From NCBI GenBank assembly GCA_018384365.1, contig JAHAYX010000044.1, positions 1-49,441 of the forward strand: 49,441 bases of DNA, read 5' to 3'. The DNA comes from Clostridiaceae bacterium. GTDB taxonomy: Bacteria; Bacillota; Clostridia; Oscillospirales; QAMX01. The notes under the pieces are model-generated. The model saw only the letters and a program-made list of their open reading frames with translations, made no database searches and was not told where the DNA came from. Position numbers and translations under genes: made by a program. Shown piece by piece: positions 1 through 7,748 of the stretch (within the stretch, counting starts at the first letter, position 1; each line of letters opens with the position of its first letter).

Positions 1-103
1 GCCGGGTGTTTTATTCTTTGGGTGCGCTCGCCGTTTTGTGGGCCGTTTATTGGGGGGGTGGGTTTAATTCGTAACCCCCCCTGTCGTCTTTTCTTTGGGG
101 ATC

Positions 104-214
104 CAAAACCCCGTTTCTTTTGACGAATCAAAAGAAATGGGGTTTTGAAATACGTTCCTCTCAAATTCCTGCAAGGAATTTAAAACACTCCCCAAAACCT
201 CCGCGGAGGTTTTG
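104..214. repeat. Cluster of three perfect or near-perfect palindromes
   Basis: Three inverted repeats lie in about 110 bases. Arms 104-123 and 128-147 form a 20-bp stem with a CGAA loop and one G-T pair. Arms 163-170 and 174-181 form an 8-bp stem with a GCA loop. Positions 193-214 form a 22-base perfect palindrome centred on CCGCGG. None is followed by a clean T-run, so simple terminators are not certain. They may mark the end of an upstream transcript or be a small palindromic repeat element. The rest of 1-268 holds no gene that I can support. Confidence 0.7.
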
Positions 215-268
215 CAAACGCGTCTTACCAAAATTCCTTCCGGGGAATATAAAAAAAGGGGAAAACCC

Positions 269-297
269 TTGACAACACGCGGTTTTCGGTGTATAAA
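269..297 (+). promoter_or_regulatory. Sigma-A promoter of the ileS leader
   Basis: TTGACA (269-274) and TATAAA (292-297) are separated by exactly 17 bases. Transcription would start near 304, just upstream of the T-box leader. Confidence 0.85.
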
Positions 298-302
298 TAT
301 CC

Positions 303-554
303 TGTTAAAGGCTATGACGGAGAGCGCTGTGCAGCAAAAACGTGTCCCAAGCGAGCCGGGGAGGGTGAAAGCCCGGCGGCGCGGCAGTACGGCAAATCAC
401 TCCCGAGCCGCGCGCCGAACCATGCCGCGCCGTGCGCCGGATGCAGTAGGCCGCGACGGATTTCCCGCCGTTACCGGGAAGGCGCATGGCAGTGCGTGCA
501 ATAAGGTGGTATGAAACGGGGTAAGCTCGTCCTTTTGCAGGACGGGCTTTTTTT
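303..554 (+). promoter_or_regulatory. T-box riboswitch, isoleucine-type, upstream of ileS
   Basis: This leader should sense uncharged tRNA-Ile and permit read-through into ileS when isoleucine is short. A GACGGAGAG-like start lies near 314. An AGTA element (386-389) precedes the candidate specifier codon ATC (396-398), followed by ACTCCCGAGC as is common in T-boxes. The T-box sequence AAGGTGGTAT (503-512) contains TGGT, which can pair with an ACCA tRNA end. An intrinsic terminator follows: stem 523-533/539-549 with T-run 548-554. The promoter is 17 bases upstream of the region and ileS starts 66 bases after the terminator. The specifier assignment is inferred from the motif context and from the gene it controls. 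Confidence 0.88.
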
Positions 555-619
555 ACACCGCACAAAGGCGCTGCGGCCGTGCAGCAGAACGGGAATTAAC
601 AAATGCCGGGAGGGTATTT

Positions 620-3600
620 ATGAAAAAGCCTGATTTTATCCAAATGGAACATGAAATCCTGGACCTCTGGGAGCGCGAGGGATTTCAGCAGAAGCTGATG
701 AAGAAAAACGAAAACGGCCCGATCTTCCGTTTTCTCGATGGCCCGATCACGGCCAACAACCCCATGGGTGTCCACCACGCCTGGGGCCGCAGCATTAAGG
801 ACATCATCCTGCGCTATAAGGGCATGACGGGGCACGCCTGCCACTACCGCAACGGCTTCGACGGCCAGGGCCTGTGGGTCGAGGTCGAGGTGGAAAAGGA
901 GCTGGGCTTCTCCGGCAAGCGCGATATCGAAGCCTATGGCATGGATAAATTCACGCGCAAGTGCGTGGACCGTGTGAAGAAATTCTCCGGCATCATCACG
1001 GAACAGTCCAAGCGCCTGGGCCAGTGGATGGACTGGGACAACTCCTATTACACCAATTCCGATGAAAATATCGAGGGAATCTGGCATTTCCTGAAGGTTT
1101 GCGACGAGCGCGGCTGGATCACGACGGAAAACCGTCCCATGCCGTGGTGCCCGCGCTGCGGCACCTCGCTTTCCGAGCACGAAATGACCGGTTCGCACAA
1201 GGAAGTCACGCATACCTCCGTTTTCGTGCGCGTGCCGATGGCGGAGCGCGACTTTGACCTGCTCGTCTGGACCACCACGCCGTGGACGCTCTCCGCAAAC
1301 GTTGCGCTGGCCGTGAATCCGGAGCTGACCTACGTGAAAATCCTGACCGACGACTCGCCGCGCCCGCTCGTGCTGGCGAAAAACTCGCTCGGCTACATCG
1401 ACGGCGCGAAAAACGTCATCGAAACCCTGAAGGGCGAGGATCTCGTTGGTCTCTCCTATGAATCCATCTTCCCGATGCTGCCGGTGCAGCAGGGCGTCGA
1501 GCACAAGGTCGTGCCGTGGTACGACGTTGCCGCGGACGAAGGCTCCGGCGTTGTCCACATCGCCCCGGGCTGCGGCGCGGAGGACTTTGAGCTGGGCCGT
1601 TCCCTCGGCCTTGCCGAGATCTGCCCGATCGACGAATCCGGCAAAATTTACGACAACTATGATTTCCTCTCCGGCCTGACTGCGGCAGAGGCCGCCCAGC
1701 CGGTATTTGATAAGCTGAAGGAACTGGGCAAGCTCTATAAAACCATGGAGTTCACCCATATGTACCCCGTCTGCTGGCGCTGCAAGAGCCAGGTGCTCTT
1801 CCGCCTCGTCGAGGAGTGGTACATCAAGACCGATGAGATCCGTCCGCAGCTCATCCGCGCCGCCGAAGGCGTGACCTGGGATCCGCCTTACATCGGCAAG
1901 CGTATGCTGGACTGGCTGAACAACATGGGCGACTGGAACATCTCCCGTAAGCGCTATTACGGCCTGCCGCTGCCCTTCTATGTTTGCCCGGACTGCGGAA
2001 AAGTGACCGTGGTGGGCTCCCGCGCCGAGCTGCGCGAGCTGGCCGTTGACCCCGCAAAGGTGGACGCGCTGCCGGAACTGCACCGTCCGTGGATCGACGA
2101 AGTCGCCATCCGCTGCCCCGGCTGCGGCCACGAGGTGAACCGTATCCCCTCCGTCGGCGACGTGTGGCTGGATGCCGGCATCACGCCGTTCTCCACCAAC
2201 AAATATTTCTCCGACCGGGCATACTGGGAAAAGCAGTTCCCGGCCAACTGGGTCACCGAAATGCGCGAGCAGGTGCGCCTGTGGTTCTATTCCATCCTCT
2301 TTATGTCCGTCACGCTGACCGGCCGTGCGCCGTACGAGCGTGTGCTGGCCTATAACTCCGTCGTGAGCGAGGATGGTTCCCGCTTCTCCAAGACCGGCTT
2401 CATGATCCGCTTTGACGAGGCCGCCGAGCGCATCGGTGCGGACGCCATCCGTTACCTGTATGCCGGCGCAAACGTCGCTTCCGACGTGCGTTTCGGCTTC
2501 AACCTGGGCGACGAGGCGCGCCGCAAGATGCTGGGCCTGTGGAATATCTACACCTTCTTTGAAACCTACGCCGAGATCGACAACCCGACGATCGGTGCGG
2601 AGCCGGTGTATCAGAACCTCTCCGACCGCTGGCTTGCCTCCCGTGTGGCGGCCTTTGTGGAATCCGCCACGCGTACCTATGAAAACTACAACACTGCCGA
2701 CGTGGTGCGCGCCTTTGAGCAGTGTGTGGACGATGTCTCGAACTGGTATGTGCGCATTAACCGCCGCCGCTTCTGGAAGGAAGGCGAGGACGCCGACAAG
2801 CAGGAGGCCTATACCGCGCTCTTCTATGCCATTCGCAATATCTGCGGCGCCATGGCACCGATCATCCCGTTCATGACGGAGTATATCTGGCAGAACATGG
2901 TGCGCAAGTACCAGCCGGAGGCTGCGGAAAGCGTGCATCTGGCCGGGTTCCCGAAGCCGGGTGCCATCGACCAGGCGCTGCTGGATGCCACCGCCGCTGC
3001 GCGCGACGTGATCGCCACTGCGCTGAAGCTGCGCAACGAGCGTCAGATCAAGGTGCGTCAGCCGCTGTCTGCTCTGTATCTGCACAGCTCGCGTGCGGAT
3101 GAGCTGGCGCCTTACCTTGCCGTCATCCGCGACGAGCTGAACGTGAAGGACATCGTCTTTGTGGACGACGCCTCCTCGCTGGAGGATCATTATCTCCAGC
3201 TGAACTTCAAAGTGGCCGGCCGCACGCTGAAGGGCGACCTGCAGAAGGTGAAGGGCCTGATCGACGGCCTGTCGGATACCGAAATGGCCGCTGCCACCGC
3301 GCAGTGCGAGGCAGGCGAGGCTGTCACCGTACCGGGCTATGACACCCCGATTGCCGCCGACCAGTTCAATTTGCTGGCAAAGACGAAGCCGCACATTGCC
3401 GCGCACATCCCGGAGAAGCGCGAGGAGCTGGTTGCGCTCGATGCATCCATCACCGACGCGCTGCGTGCCGAGGGTCTGTACCGCGACCTGCTGCGCAACT
3501 GCCAGGTGCTGCGCCGTGAGGCCGGATTCCGCGTGGACGACCGCGTACGTATTGCCGTGGCAACGGATGCAGCCGAGCTTGCAGCTGTGGTGGACGGCTT

Positions 3601-3715
3601 CCGCGCCGATATCGAGCGCGAAGCGCTGGCCGTGCTCGCCGAATCGGCGGACTACGTCATGGAAAAGGACGTGGAAATCGGCGATTTCACCGCGACGCTG
3701 AAAATCGCGAAATAA
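620..3715 (+). CDS. ileS: Isoleucine--tRNA ligase
   Basis: This is a cytoplasmic class I aminoacyl-tRNA synthetase of 1031 residues that charges tRNA-Ile. The ATP-binding signature near residues 50-56 reads GVHHAWG, where most family members have a HIGH-type motif. The KMSKS-type loop is RFSKT at residues 588-592. The CP1 editing domain carries TTTPWTL. Cys pairs CWRC, CPDC and CPGC suggest zinc sites. The C-terminal half has the anticodon-binding helical domain and a long tail. The start is ATG preceded by GGGAGG. The isoleucine T-box upstream supports the specificity. The sequence belongs to a divergent subgroup with the PMGVHHAWG signature, so valyl- or leucyl-tRNA ligase was considered but fits the leader less well. 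Confidence 0.93.
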   Translation: MKKPDFIQMEHEILDLWEREGFQQKLMKKNENGPIFRFLDGPITANNPMGVHHAWGRSIKDIILRYKGMTGHACHYRNGFDGQGLWVEVEVEKELGFSGKRDIEAYGMDKFTRKCVDRVKKFSGIITEQSKRLGQWMDWDNSYYTNSDENIEGIWHFLKVCDERGWITTENRPMPWCPRCGTSLSEHEMTGSHKEVTHTSVFVRVPMAERDFDLLVWTTTPWTLSANVALAVNPELTYVKILTDDSPRPLVLAKNSLGYIDGAKNVIETLKGEDLVGLSYESIFPMLPVQQGVEHKVVPWYDVAADEGSGVVHIAPGCGAEDFELGRSLGLAEICPIDESGKIYDNYDFLSGLTAAEAAQPVFDKLKELGKLYKTMEFTHMYPVCWRCKSQVLFRLVEEWYIKTDEIRPQLIRAAEGVTWDPPYIGKRMLDWLNNMGDWNISRKRYYGLPLPFYVCPDCGKVTVVGSRAELRELAVDPAKVDALPELHRPWIDEVAIRCPGCGHEVNRIPSVGDVWLDAGITPFSTNKYFSDRAYWEKQFPANWVTEMREQVRLWFYSILFMSVTLTGRAPYERVLAYNSVVSEDGSRFSKTGFMIRFDEAAERIGADAIRYLYAGANVASDVRFGFNLGDEARRKMLGLWNIYTFFETYAEIDNPTIGAEPVYQNLSDRWLASRVAAFVESATRTYENYNTADVVRAFEQCVDDVSNWYVRINRRRFWKEGEDADKQEAYTALFYAIRNICGAMAPIIPFMTEYIWQNMVRKYQPEAAESVHLAGFPKPGAIDQALLDATAAARDVIATALKLRNERQIKVRQPLSALYLHSSRADELAPYLAVIRDELNVKDIVFVDDASSLEDHYLQLNFKVAGRTLKGDLQKVKGLIDGLSDTEMAAATAQCEAGEAVTVPGYDTPIAADQFNLLAKTKPHIAAHIPEKREELVALDASITDALRAEGLYRDLLRNCQVLRREAGFRVDDRVRIAVATDAAELAAVVDGFRADIEREALAVLAESADYVMEKDVEIGDFTATLKIAK

Positions 3716-3732
3716 CTTCCGATAAAAACCCG

Positions 3733-3769
3733 ACTGCCGGACGAAAAAATCGTCCGGCAGTTTCTTTTT
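3733..3769 (+). terminator. Intrinsic terminator of ileS
   Basis: A 12-bp perfect stem (3733-3744 and 3750-3761) with an AAAAA loop is followed by TTCTTTTT. Confidence 0.9.
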
Positions 3770-3790
3770 CCTCAAAAATGCGCCCGGCGA

Positions 3791-3819
3791 TTGAAAAACG
3801 ACCCACCGTCCTGTATAAT
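3791..3819 (+). promoter_or_regulatory. Promoter of the Gfo/Idh/MocA pair
   Basis: TTGAAA (3791-3796) and TATAAT (3814-3819) have a 17-base spacer. The first gene starts at 3852 after a GGAGGA ribosome binding site. Confidence 0.85.
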
Positions 3820-3851
3820 GACGGTAAAATCAAGAACCGGAGGAGCATGCT

Positions 3852-5009
3852 ATGCTGAAAGTTGCCATCATCGGAACCGGAAACATCTCCACACGCCACA
3901 TCGGCGCCTATCTGACGTTCCCGGAACGCTGTAAAATCGTCGCCCTGTGCGACATTTTCCCCGAAAAGGCCGAGGCCAAAAAGGCAGAGTTCGGCCTGAA
4001 GGATGCAAAGGTGTGTGCCTCGCACCGCGAACTGCTGGACGATCCGGAGATTGACCTGGTCAGCGTCTGCACGCCGCCGTATGTCCACGCGGAGATTGCC
4101 GTGGATTTCCTGCGCGCGGGAAAAAACGTCATCGTGGAAAAGCCGATGGCTGCGTCGCTGGAGGAATGTGACCAGATCCTGGCCGCCGAGCGCGAGAGCG
4201 GCAAAACGCTCTCCGTCATCGCGCAGAACCGGTTTACAAACCCCTATATGCACTTGAAAGCGATCTTAGACGGCGGCAAGCTCGGCAAAATCGTGCACGC
4301 GCAGGTGGATTCCTACTGGTGGCGCGGCCACTGCTATTATGACCTGTGGTGGCGCGGCAGCTGGGAAAAAGAGGGCGGCGGCTGTACGCTCAACCACGCC
4401 GTCCACCATATTGATATGCTCGGCTGGATGATGGGTCTGCCGGAATCCGTCACGGCGGTGCTTTCCAACGCCTCCCACGATAACGCCGAGGTAGAGGATA
4501 TCTCCATTGCCGCCATGCGCTATCCCGGCGGTGCGCTGGCGCAGGTGACCAGCTCCGTCATCCACCACGGAGAGGAGCAGCAGGTGATTTTCCAGACGGA
4601 GCGCGCCCGCGTGTCTGCGCCGTGGAAGGTCTATGCCTCGCTTTCCAAGGAAAACGGCTTCCCCTATCGCAACGAAGCGCTGGAAGCAGAGCTGCAGGCG
4701 GACTATGACGCACTGCCGGACCTGCCCTATACCGGCCACACCGCACAGATCGACAATGTGATGACGGCAATCGAAACCGGCACGCGCCCCTTCATCGACG
4801 GCGTGAGCGGCCGCCGTACCATTGAGATCATCACCGCGATTTACAAATCCGGCTTTGAAGGACGCACGGTCGCGCTGCCGCTGCAGCTGGACGACCCCTT
4901 CTATACGGTCGGCGGTATCCTGAAAAACGTGCGGCATTTCTATGAAAAGTCCGCGTCGGTTGAAAACCTCGCCGATTCCGGCATCACGGTCGGCGGCGAC
5001 GGGAAATAA
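3852..5009 (+). CDS. Gfo/Idh/MocA family oxidoreductase
   Basis: This is a predicted NAD(P)-dependent dehydrogenase of 385 residues acting on a sugar, inositol or related polyol in the cytoplasm. The N-terminus is a Rossmann fold with the dinucleotide-binding motif IGTGNIS at residues 7-13. The family's EKP motif appears as VEKPMA around residue 97, where the Lys is catalytic in characterised members. The C-terminal alpha/beta domain shows the usual histidine-rich stretch (LNHAVHHID). The length is typical. It is followed 32 bases later by a second family member on the same strand, so the two probably form one operon from the promoter at 3791. The substrate cannot be read from sequence. Members of this family are known to oxidise sugars at C3 in glycoside breakdown, which would fit the carbohydrate genes nearby, but that is inference. 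Confidence 0.9.
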   Translation: MLKVAIIGTGNISTRHIGAYLTFPERCKIVALCDIFPEKAEAKKAEFGLKDAKVCASHRELLDDPEIDLVSVCTPPYVHAEIAVDFLRAGKNVIVEKPMAASLEECDQILAAERESGKTLSVIAQNRFTNPYMHLKAILDGGKLGKIVHAQVDSYWWRGHCYYDLWWRGSWEKEGGGCTLNHAVHHIDMLGWMMGLPESVTAVLSNASHDNAEVEDISIAAMRYPGGALAQVTSSVIHHGEEQQVIFQTERARVSAPWKVYASLSKENGFPYRNEALEAELQADYDALPDLPYTGHTAQIDNVMTAIETGTRPFIDGVSGRRTIEIITAIYKSGFEGRTVALPLQLDDPFYTVGGILKNVRHFYEKSASVENLADSGITVGGDGK

Positions 5010-5041
5010 TCCCGAAAAGGAAAAGAAAGGCGGAAACGAGA

Positions 5042-6130
5042 ATGAGCACTGCATTTCAGACCGCAGACGGCATGAACTACGCGCCCAAGGGCAAACCCGC
5101 GCCCGTGGTCGGCCCCGGTGAATTTGTATTCGCCGCCGTCGCGCTGGACCATGGCCATATTTACGGCATGACAAACGGCCTGCTCGAGGCCGGTGCAACC
5201 TTAAAGTATGTTTACGACCCCGATCCCGCAAAGGTGGCGGCCTTTCAGAAGCAGTTCCCCGGCGTACGCGCCGCCGCGAGCGAGGCGGAGGTGCTCTCCG
5301 ACCCCGAGGTGCGCCTGGTTGCGGGCGCGGCGGTGACGAGCGAGCGCTGCGCGCTCGGCCTGCGCGTGATGGACGCGGGCAAGGACTATTTCACCGACAA
5401 AGCGCCCTTCACCACGCTGGAGCAGCTGGCTGCGGCGCGCAAAAAAGTGGCGGAAACGGGCCGCAAATACATGGTGTATTACAGCGAGCGCCTGCACGTG
5501 GAAAGCGCCGTATATGCAGGCCAGCTGATCGAGCAGGGCGCAATCGGCAAGGTGATTCAGGTGCTGGGCCTTGGTCCGCACCGCCTGAATGCGCCGTCGC
5601 GGCCGGACTGGTTCTTCAAAAAGGAGAACTATGGCGGCATCCTCTGCGATATCGGCAGCCATCAGATCGAGCAATTTCTCTTTTACGCAGGCGAGACGGA
5701 CGCCACCGTCGTGCGCAGCCAGATCGGCAACTATGCGCACCCGGAATATCCGGAGCTTGACGACTTCGGCGACGCCGTACTGGTAGGCGCCGGCGGCGCA
5801 ACGCAGTATTTCCGCGTGGACTGGTTCACGCCGGACGGACTCGGCACCTGGGGCGACGGGCGCACCGTCATTCTCGGCACCGAGGGCTATATCGAGCTGC
5901 GCAAGTACATCGACGTTGGCACGGACAACGGCCCGAACCAGGTCATTCTGGTCAATGGCGACCGCGAGCAGAAGATCAATGTGACGGGGAAGGTGGGCTA
6001 TCCCTTCTTCGGCCAGCTGATCCTCGACTGCATCCACCGCACGGAAAACGCCATGACCCAGGCGCACGCCTTCAAGGCGGCGGAGCTGTGCCTGCAGGCA
6101 CAGGCGCAGGCCGTGGTCATCAGCAAATAG
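5042..6130 (+). CDS. Gfo/Idh/MocA family oxidoreductase, second copy
   Basis: This 362-residue protein has the same fold as the preceding gene but is divergent. It has an N-terminal extension of about 25 residues before the Rossmann strand FVFAAVALDHGHI, with no classical GxGxxG. The EKP motif is replaced by TDKAPF, which keeps the lysine. The central part has the family's GGILCDIGSHQIEQ helix. An AAGGCGG ribosome binding site precedes the ATG. It is co-directional with and probably translated from the same message as the gene at 3852. The weak dinucleotide loop raises the possibility of a tightly bound or altered cofactor. The substrate is unknown; an operon-encoded pair may act in sequence or as partners. 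Confidence 0.85.
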   Translation: MSTAFQTADGMNYAPKGKPAPVVGPGEFVFAAVALDHGHIYGMTNGLLEAGATLKYVYDPDPAKVAAFQKQFPGVRAAASEAEVLSDPEVRLVAGAAVTSERCALGLRVMDAGKDYFTDKAPFTTLEQLAAARKKVAETGRKYMVYYSERLHVESAVYAGQLIEQGAIGKVIQVLGLGPHRLNAPSRPDWFFKKENYGGILCDIGSHQIEQFLFYAGETDATVVRSQIGNYAHPEYPELDDFGDAVLVGAGGATQYFRVDWFTPDGLGTWGDGRTVILGTEGYIELRKYIDVGTDNGPNQVILVNGDREQKINVTGKVGYPFFGQLILDCIHRTENAMTQAHAFKAAELCLQAQAQAVVISK

Positions 6131-6171
6131 CGGCGGTTTCGCCGCGCCGCCCCATTTTGGGCAGAAAAAGA

Positions 6172-6221
6172 CGTCCTGCAAGCGGAAAGGCCGGTGCTTT
6201 TCCGCCTGAGGACGTTTTTTT
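6172..6221. terminator. Bidirectional terminator between convergent genes
   Basis: Outer arms CGTCCT (6172-6177) and AGGACG (6209-6214) enclose an inner GCGGAAA/TTTCCGC stem. A T-run at 6215-6221 serves the plus strand. An A-run at 6164-6168 gives a T-run on the minus strand for the gene ending at 6244. Confidence 0.85.
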
Positions 6222-6243
6222 GATTCCGCCGCGCGGGTTATTT

Positions 6244-6993
6244 TCACTTTTTCATCAGTTTTTCCACAAAGGACACATCCGACAGATTCACCGTCACGAA
6301 TTTGCCCTGCCAGAACACAGCCCAGTTATTGAACACGCAGGGCAGCGCCTTCGCCTGTGCAAGCGACGTCACCTCCAGAAGCGACGCGGGGATCTGGTTC
6401 TCCGCGCAGTAGTCCCGGATGGCCTCGATCCGCTGGAAAATGAAGGGGCACTGCCTGTCGTAATAGATGGTCAGCTCCTTCCGGTCGATTTCCATGCGCT
6501 TTGCCTCCGGTGTGAAGGATGGTGCCGTCCCGTCAAAGGAACAGGCCAGCAGTTCATAGCCGTTTTCGGTGGTATCCACCGTTTCAAAGCCGAATTTCTT
6601 CGCAAAAGCCTGGTTGGAAAGCCAGGCTTTCTGCTTTTCCGCGCCGAGCATACAAACGCCCGAACGTCCCTGCGCTCTGGCATCCGCCAGACAGTATTCC
6701 AGCAGCGACGTTGCATATCCGTGGCCCTTCAGCGGCCCGTCCACCCACAGGCAATAGAGATACAGATAGTTTTCGCCGGTGATGGGCACCCACGCCTTCT
6801 CCAGCGGCGCATATTCGATAAATGCGCAGCCCTTCACCCGGAGTTTCCGGAAGACATGGCCCTCCGGCAGACGTTCCGCCAGCCATTCGCGCTTGGCCTC
6901 CACGCCCGGATGCGGCTTTTTGCTGCGGATGATGCAGCACAAATGCTCCTCCGCCAGATTTTCCGGCGTCAGGTTCACAAATTCTTCGTTCAT
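6244..6993 (-). CDS. GNAT acetyltransferase with YoaP-like C-terminal domain
   Basis: This 249-residue protein has an N-terminal GNAT acetyltransferase fold. The acetyl-CoA-binding region reads GPLKGHGYATSLLEYCL around residues 86-102. The C-terminal 90 residues (from about ELTIYYDRQCPFI) resemble the thioredoxin-fold domain found in Bacillus YoaP-type acetyltransferases, here with a single Cys in YYDRQCPF. The acyl acceptor is unknown. Its start codon overlaps the end of the upstream XRE gene by 4 bases (ATGA), which indicates translational coupling and joint control. The pair probably responds to a stress or toxic small molecule, but nothing in the sequence proves this. Confidence 0.85.
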   Translation of the reverse strand: MNEEFVNLTPENLAEEHLCCIIRSKKPHPGVEAKREWLAERLPEGHVFRKLRVKGCAFIEYAPLEKAWVPITGENYLYLYCLWVDGPLKGHGYATSLLEYCLADARAQGRSGVCMLGAEKQKAWLSNQAFAKKFGFETVDTTENGYELLACSFDGTAPSFTPEAKRMEIDRKELTIYYDRQCPFIFQRIEAIRDYCAENQIPASLLEVTSLAQAKALPCVFNNWAVFWQGKFVTVNLSDVSFVEKLMKK

Positions 6994-7559
6994 GCCCGCT
7001 CCTCTCCTTTTCTTTCCTGATAAAGCCGGTACCTCCGTTGCAGCAGCACCACCACGCCCGCAAGCAGCAGCGCGGCCAGTACGACCAGCAGCGCCTGCAG
7101 GTGATACTGCGAAACAAACGTGTCAAAATGATAACCCGGAACATTCCAGACCTCGATCATATTCCAATCCGTCTCCACATCGACCTGCCGGTAGGAGACG
7201 ATCATGGTGGAAAGCACCCAGATCGTCAGGATGCCAAGCGCGCCGGCTCCCGTAAGGACCCAGCCCACAACCCGCTGCGCCAGGCGCGGCGTGCGGGAAC
7301 GGGACGCGGCAGGCGTCTCCTGCGGCGCAGGCGCGAGGGGCGCGGCCGGCGCATCCTCTGCCGGGACGCCGCGGATGAGATAGTCCGTGCTCACGCCAAA
7401 AAGGTCCGCCAGCTGCGCCAGCCGGACAACGTCCGGCAGGGATTCGCCCGTTTCCCATTTGCTGACTGCCTGCCGGGTGACGCCAAGGCGCTCCGCCAGC
7501 GTCTCCTGGGAAAGTCCCCGGCCGCGCCGGAGCTTTTGTATTCTGTTTCCAAGATCCAT
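6990..7559 (-). CDS. XRE-family transcriptional regulator with two membrane segments
   Basis: This 189-residue protein has an N-terminal helix-turn-helix (residues 5-60, with RQAVSKWETGESLPD) typical of Cro/C1 regulators. After an Ala/Pro-rich linker come two hydrophobic segments, near residues 97-120 and 157-178, separated by a short probably extracellular loop with Tyr and Trp residues. Membrane-tethered XRE proteins of this kind are common in Clostridia. The ATG follows AGGAGG at 9 bases. It is the first gene of a two-gene unit with the acetyltransferase and has its own promoter at 7588-7616. It may regulate its own operon; the ligand is unknown. Confidence 0.87.
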   Translation of the reverse strand: MDLGNRIQKLRRGRGLSQETLAERLGVTRQAVSKWETGESLPDVVRLAQLADLFGVSTDYLIRGVPAEDAPAAPLAPAPQETPAASRSRTPRLAQRVVGWVLTGAGALGILTIWVLSTMIVSYRQVDVETDWNMIEVWNVPGYHFDTFVSQYHLQALLVVLAALLLAGVVVLLQRRYRLYQERKGEERA

Positions 7560-7587
7560 AGCTGAAATTCCTCCTGTCTATGGCATC

Positions 7588-7616
7588 ACTATACGAAAAC
7601 GGACCGTTGCGTGCAA
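7588..7616 (-). promoter_or_regulatory. Promoter of the XRE-GNAT operon
   Basis: On the minus strand TTGCAC (7616-7611) and TATAGT (7593-7588) are separated by 17 bases, just upstream of the ribosome binding site. Confidence 0.8.
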
Positions 7617-7679
7617 GCGACCGCGCGTGGAATTTGCGCAACCGGGCGTTGCAGCGGGGTATTTCACACGTTTTTTGTA

Positions 7680-7716
7680 CAAAAAGCGGCGCAGGGACAG
7701 CCTCCCCGCGCCGCTT
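7680..7716 (-). terminator. Terminator of the toroid glycosidase-like gene
   Basis: A 9-bp GC-rich stem (7716-7708 with 7692-7684) is followed on the minus strand by TTTTTGT. Confidence 0.85.
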
Positions 7717-7748
7717 CGGCGCATCGGGCCGGTCCGGCCCATGCGGGA

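Noticed and set aside
596-3775. A 1,059-codon open frame on the minus strand opposite ileS
   Set aside because: It is a shadow produced by high GC and codon bias of ileS. It has no ribosome binding site, a composition rich in His, Arg and Val runs, and no domain pattern.
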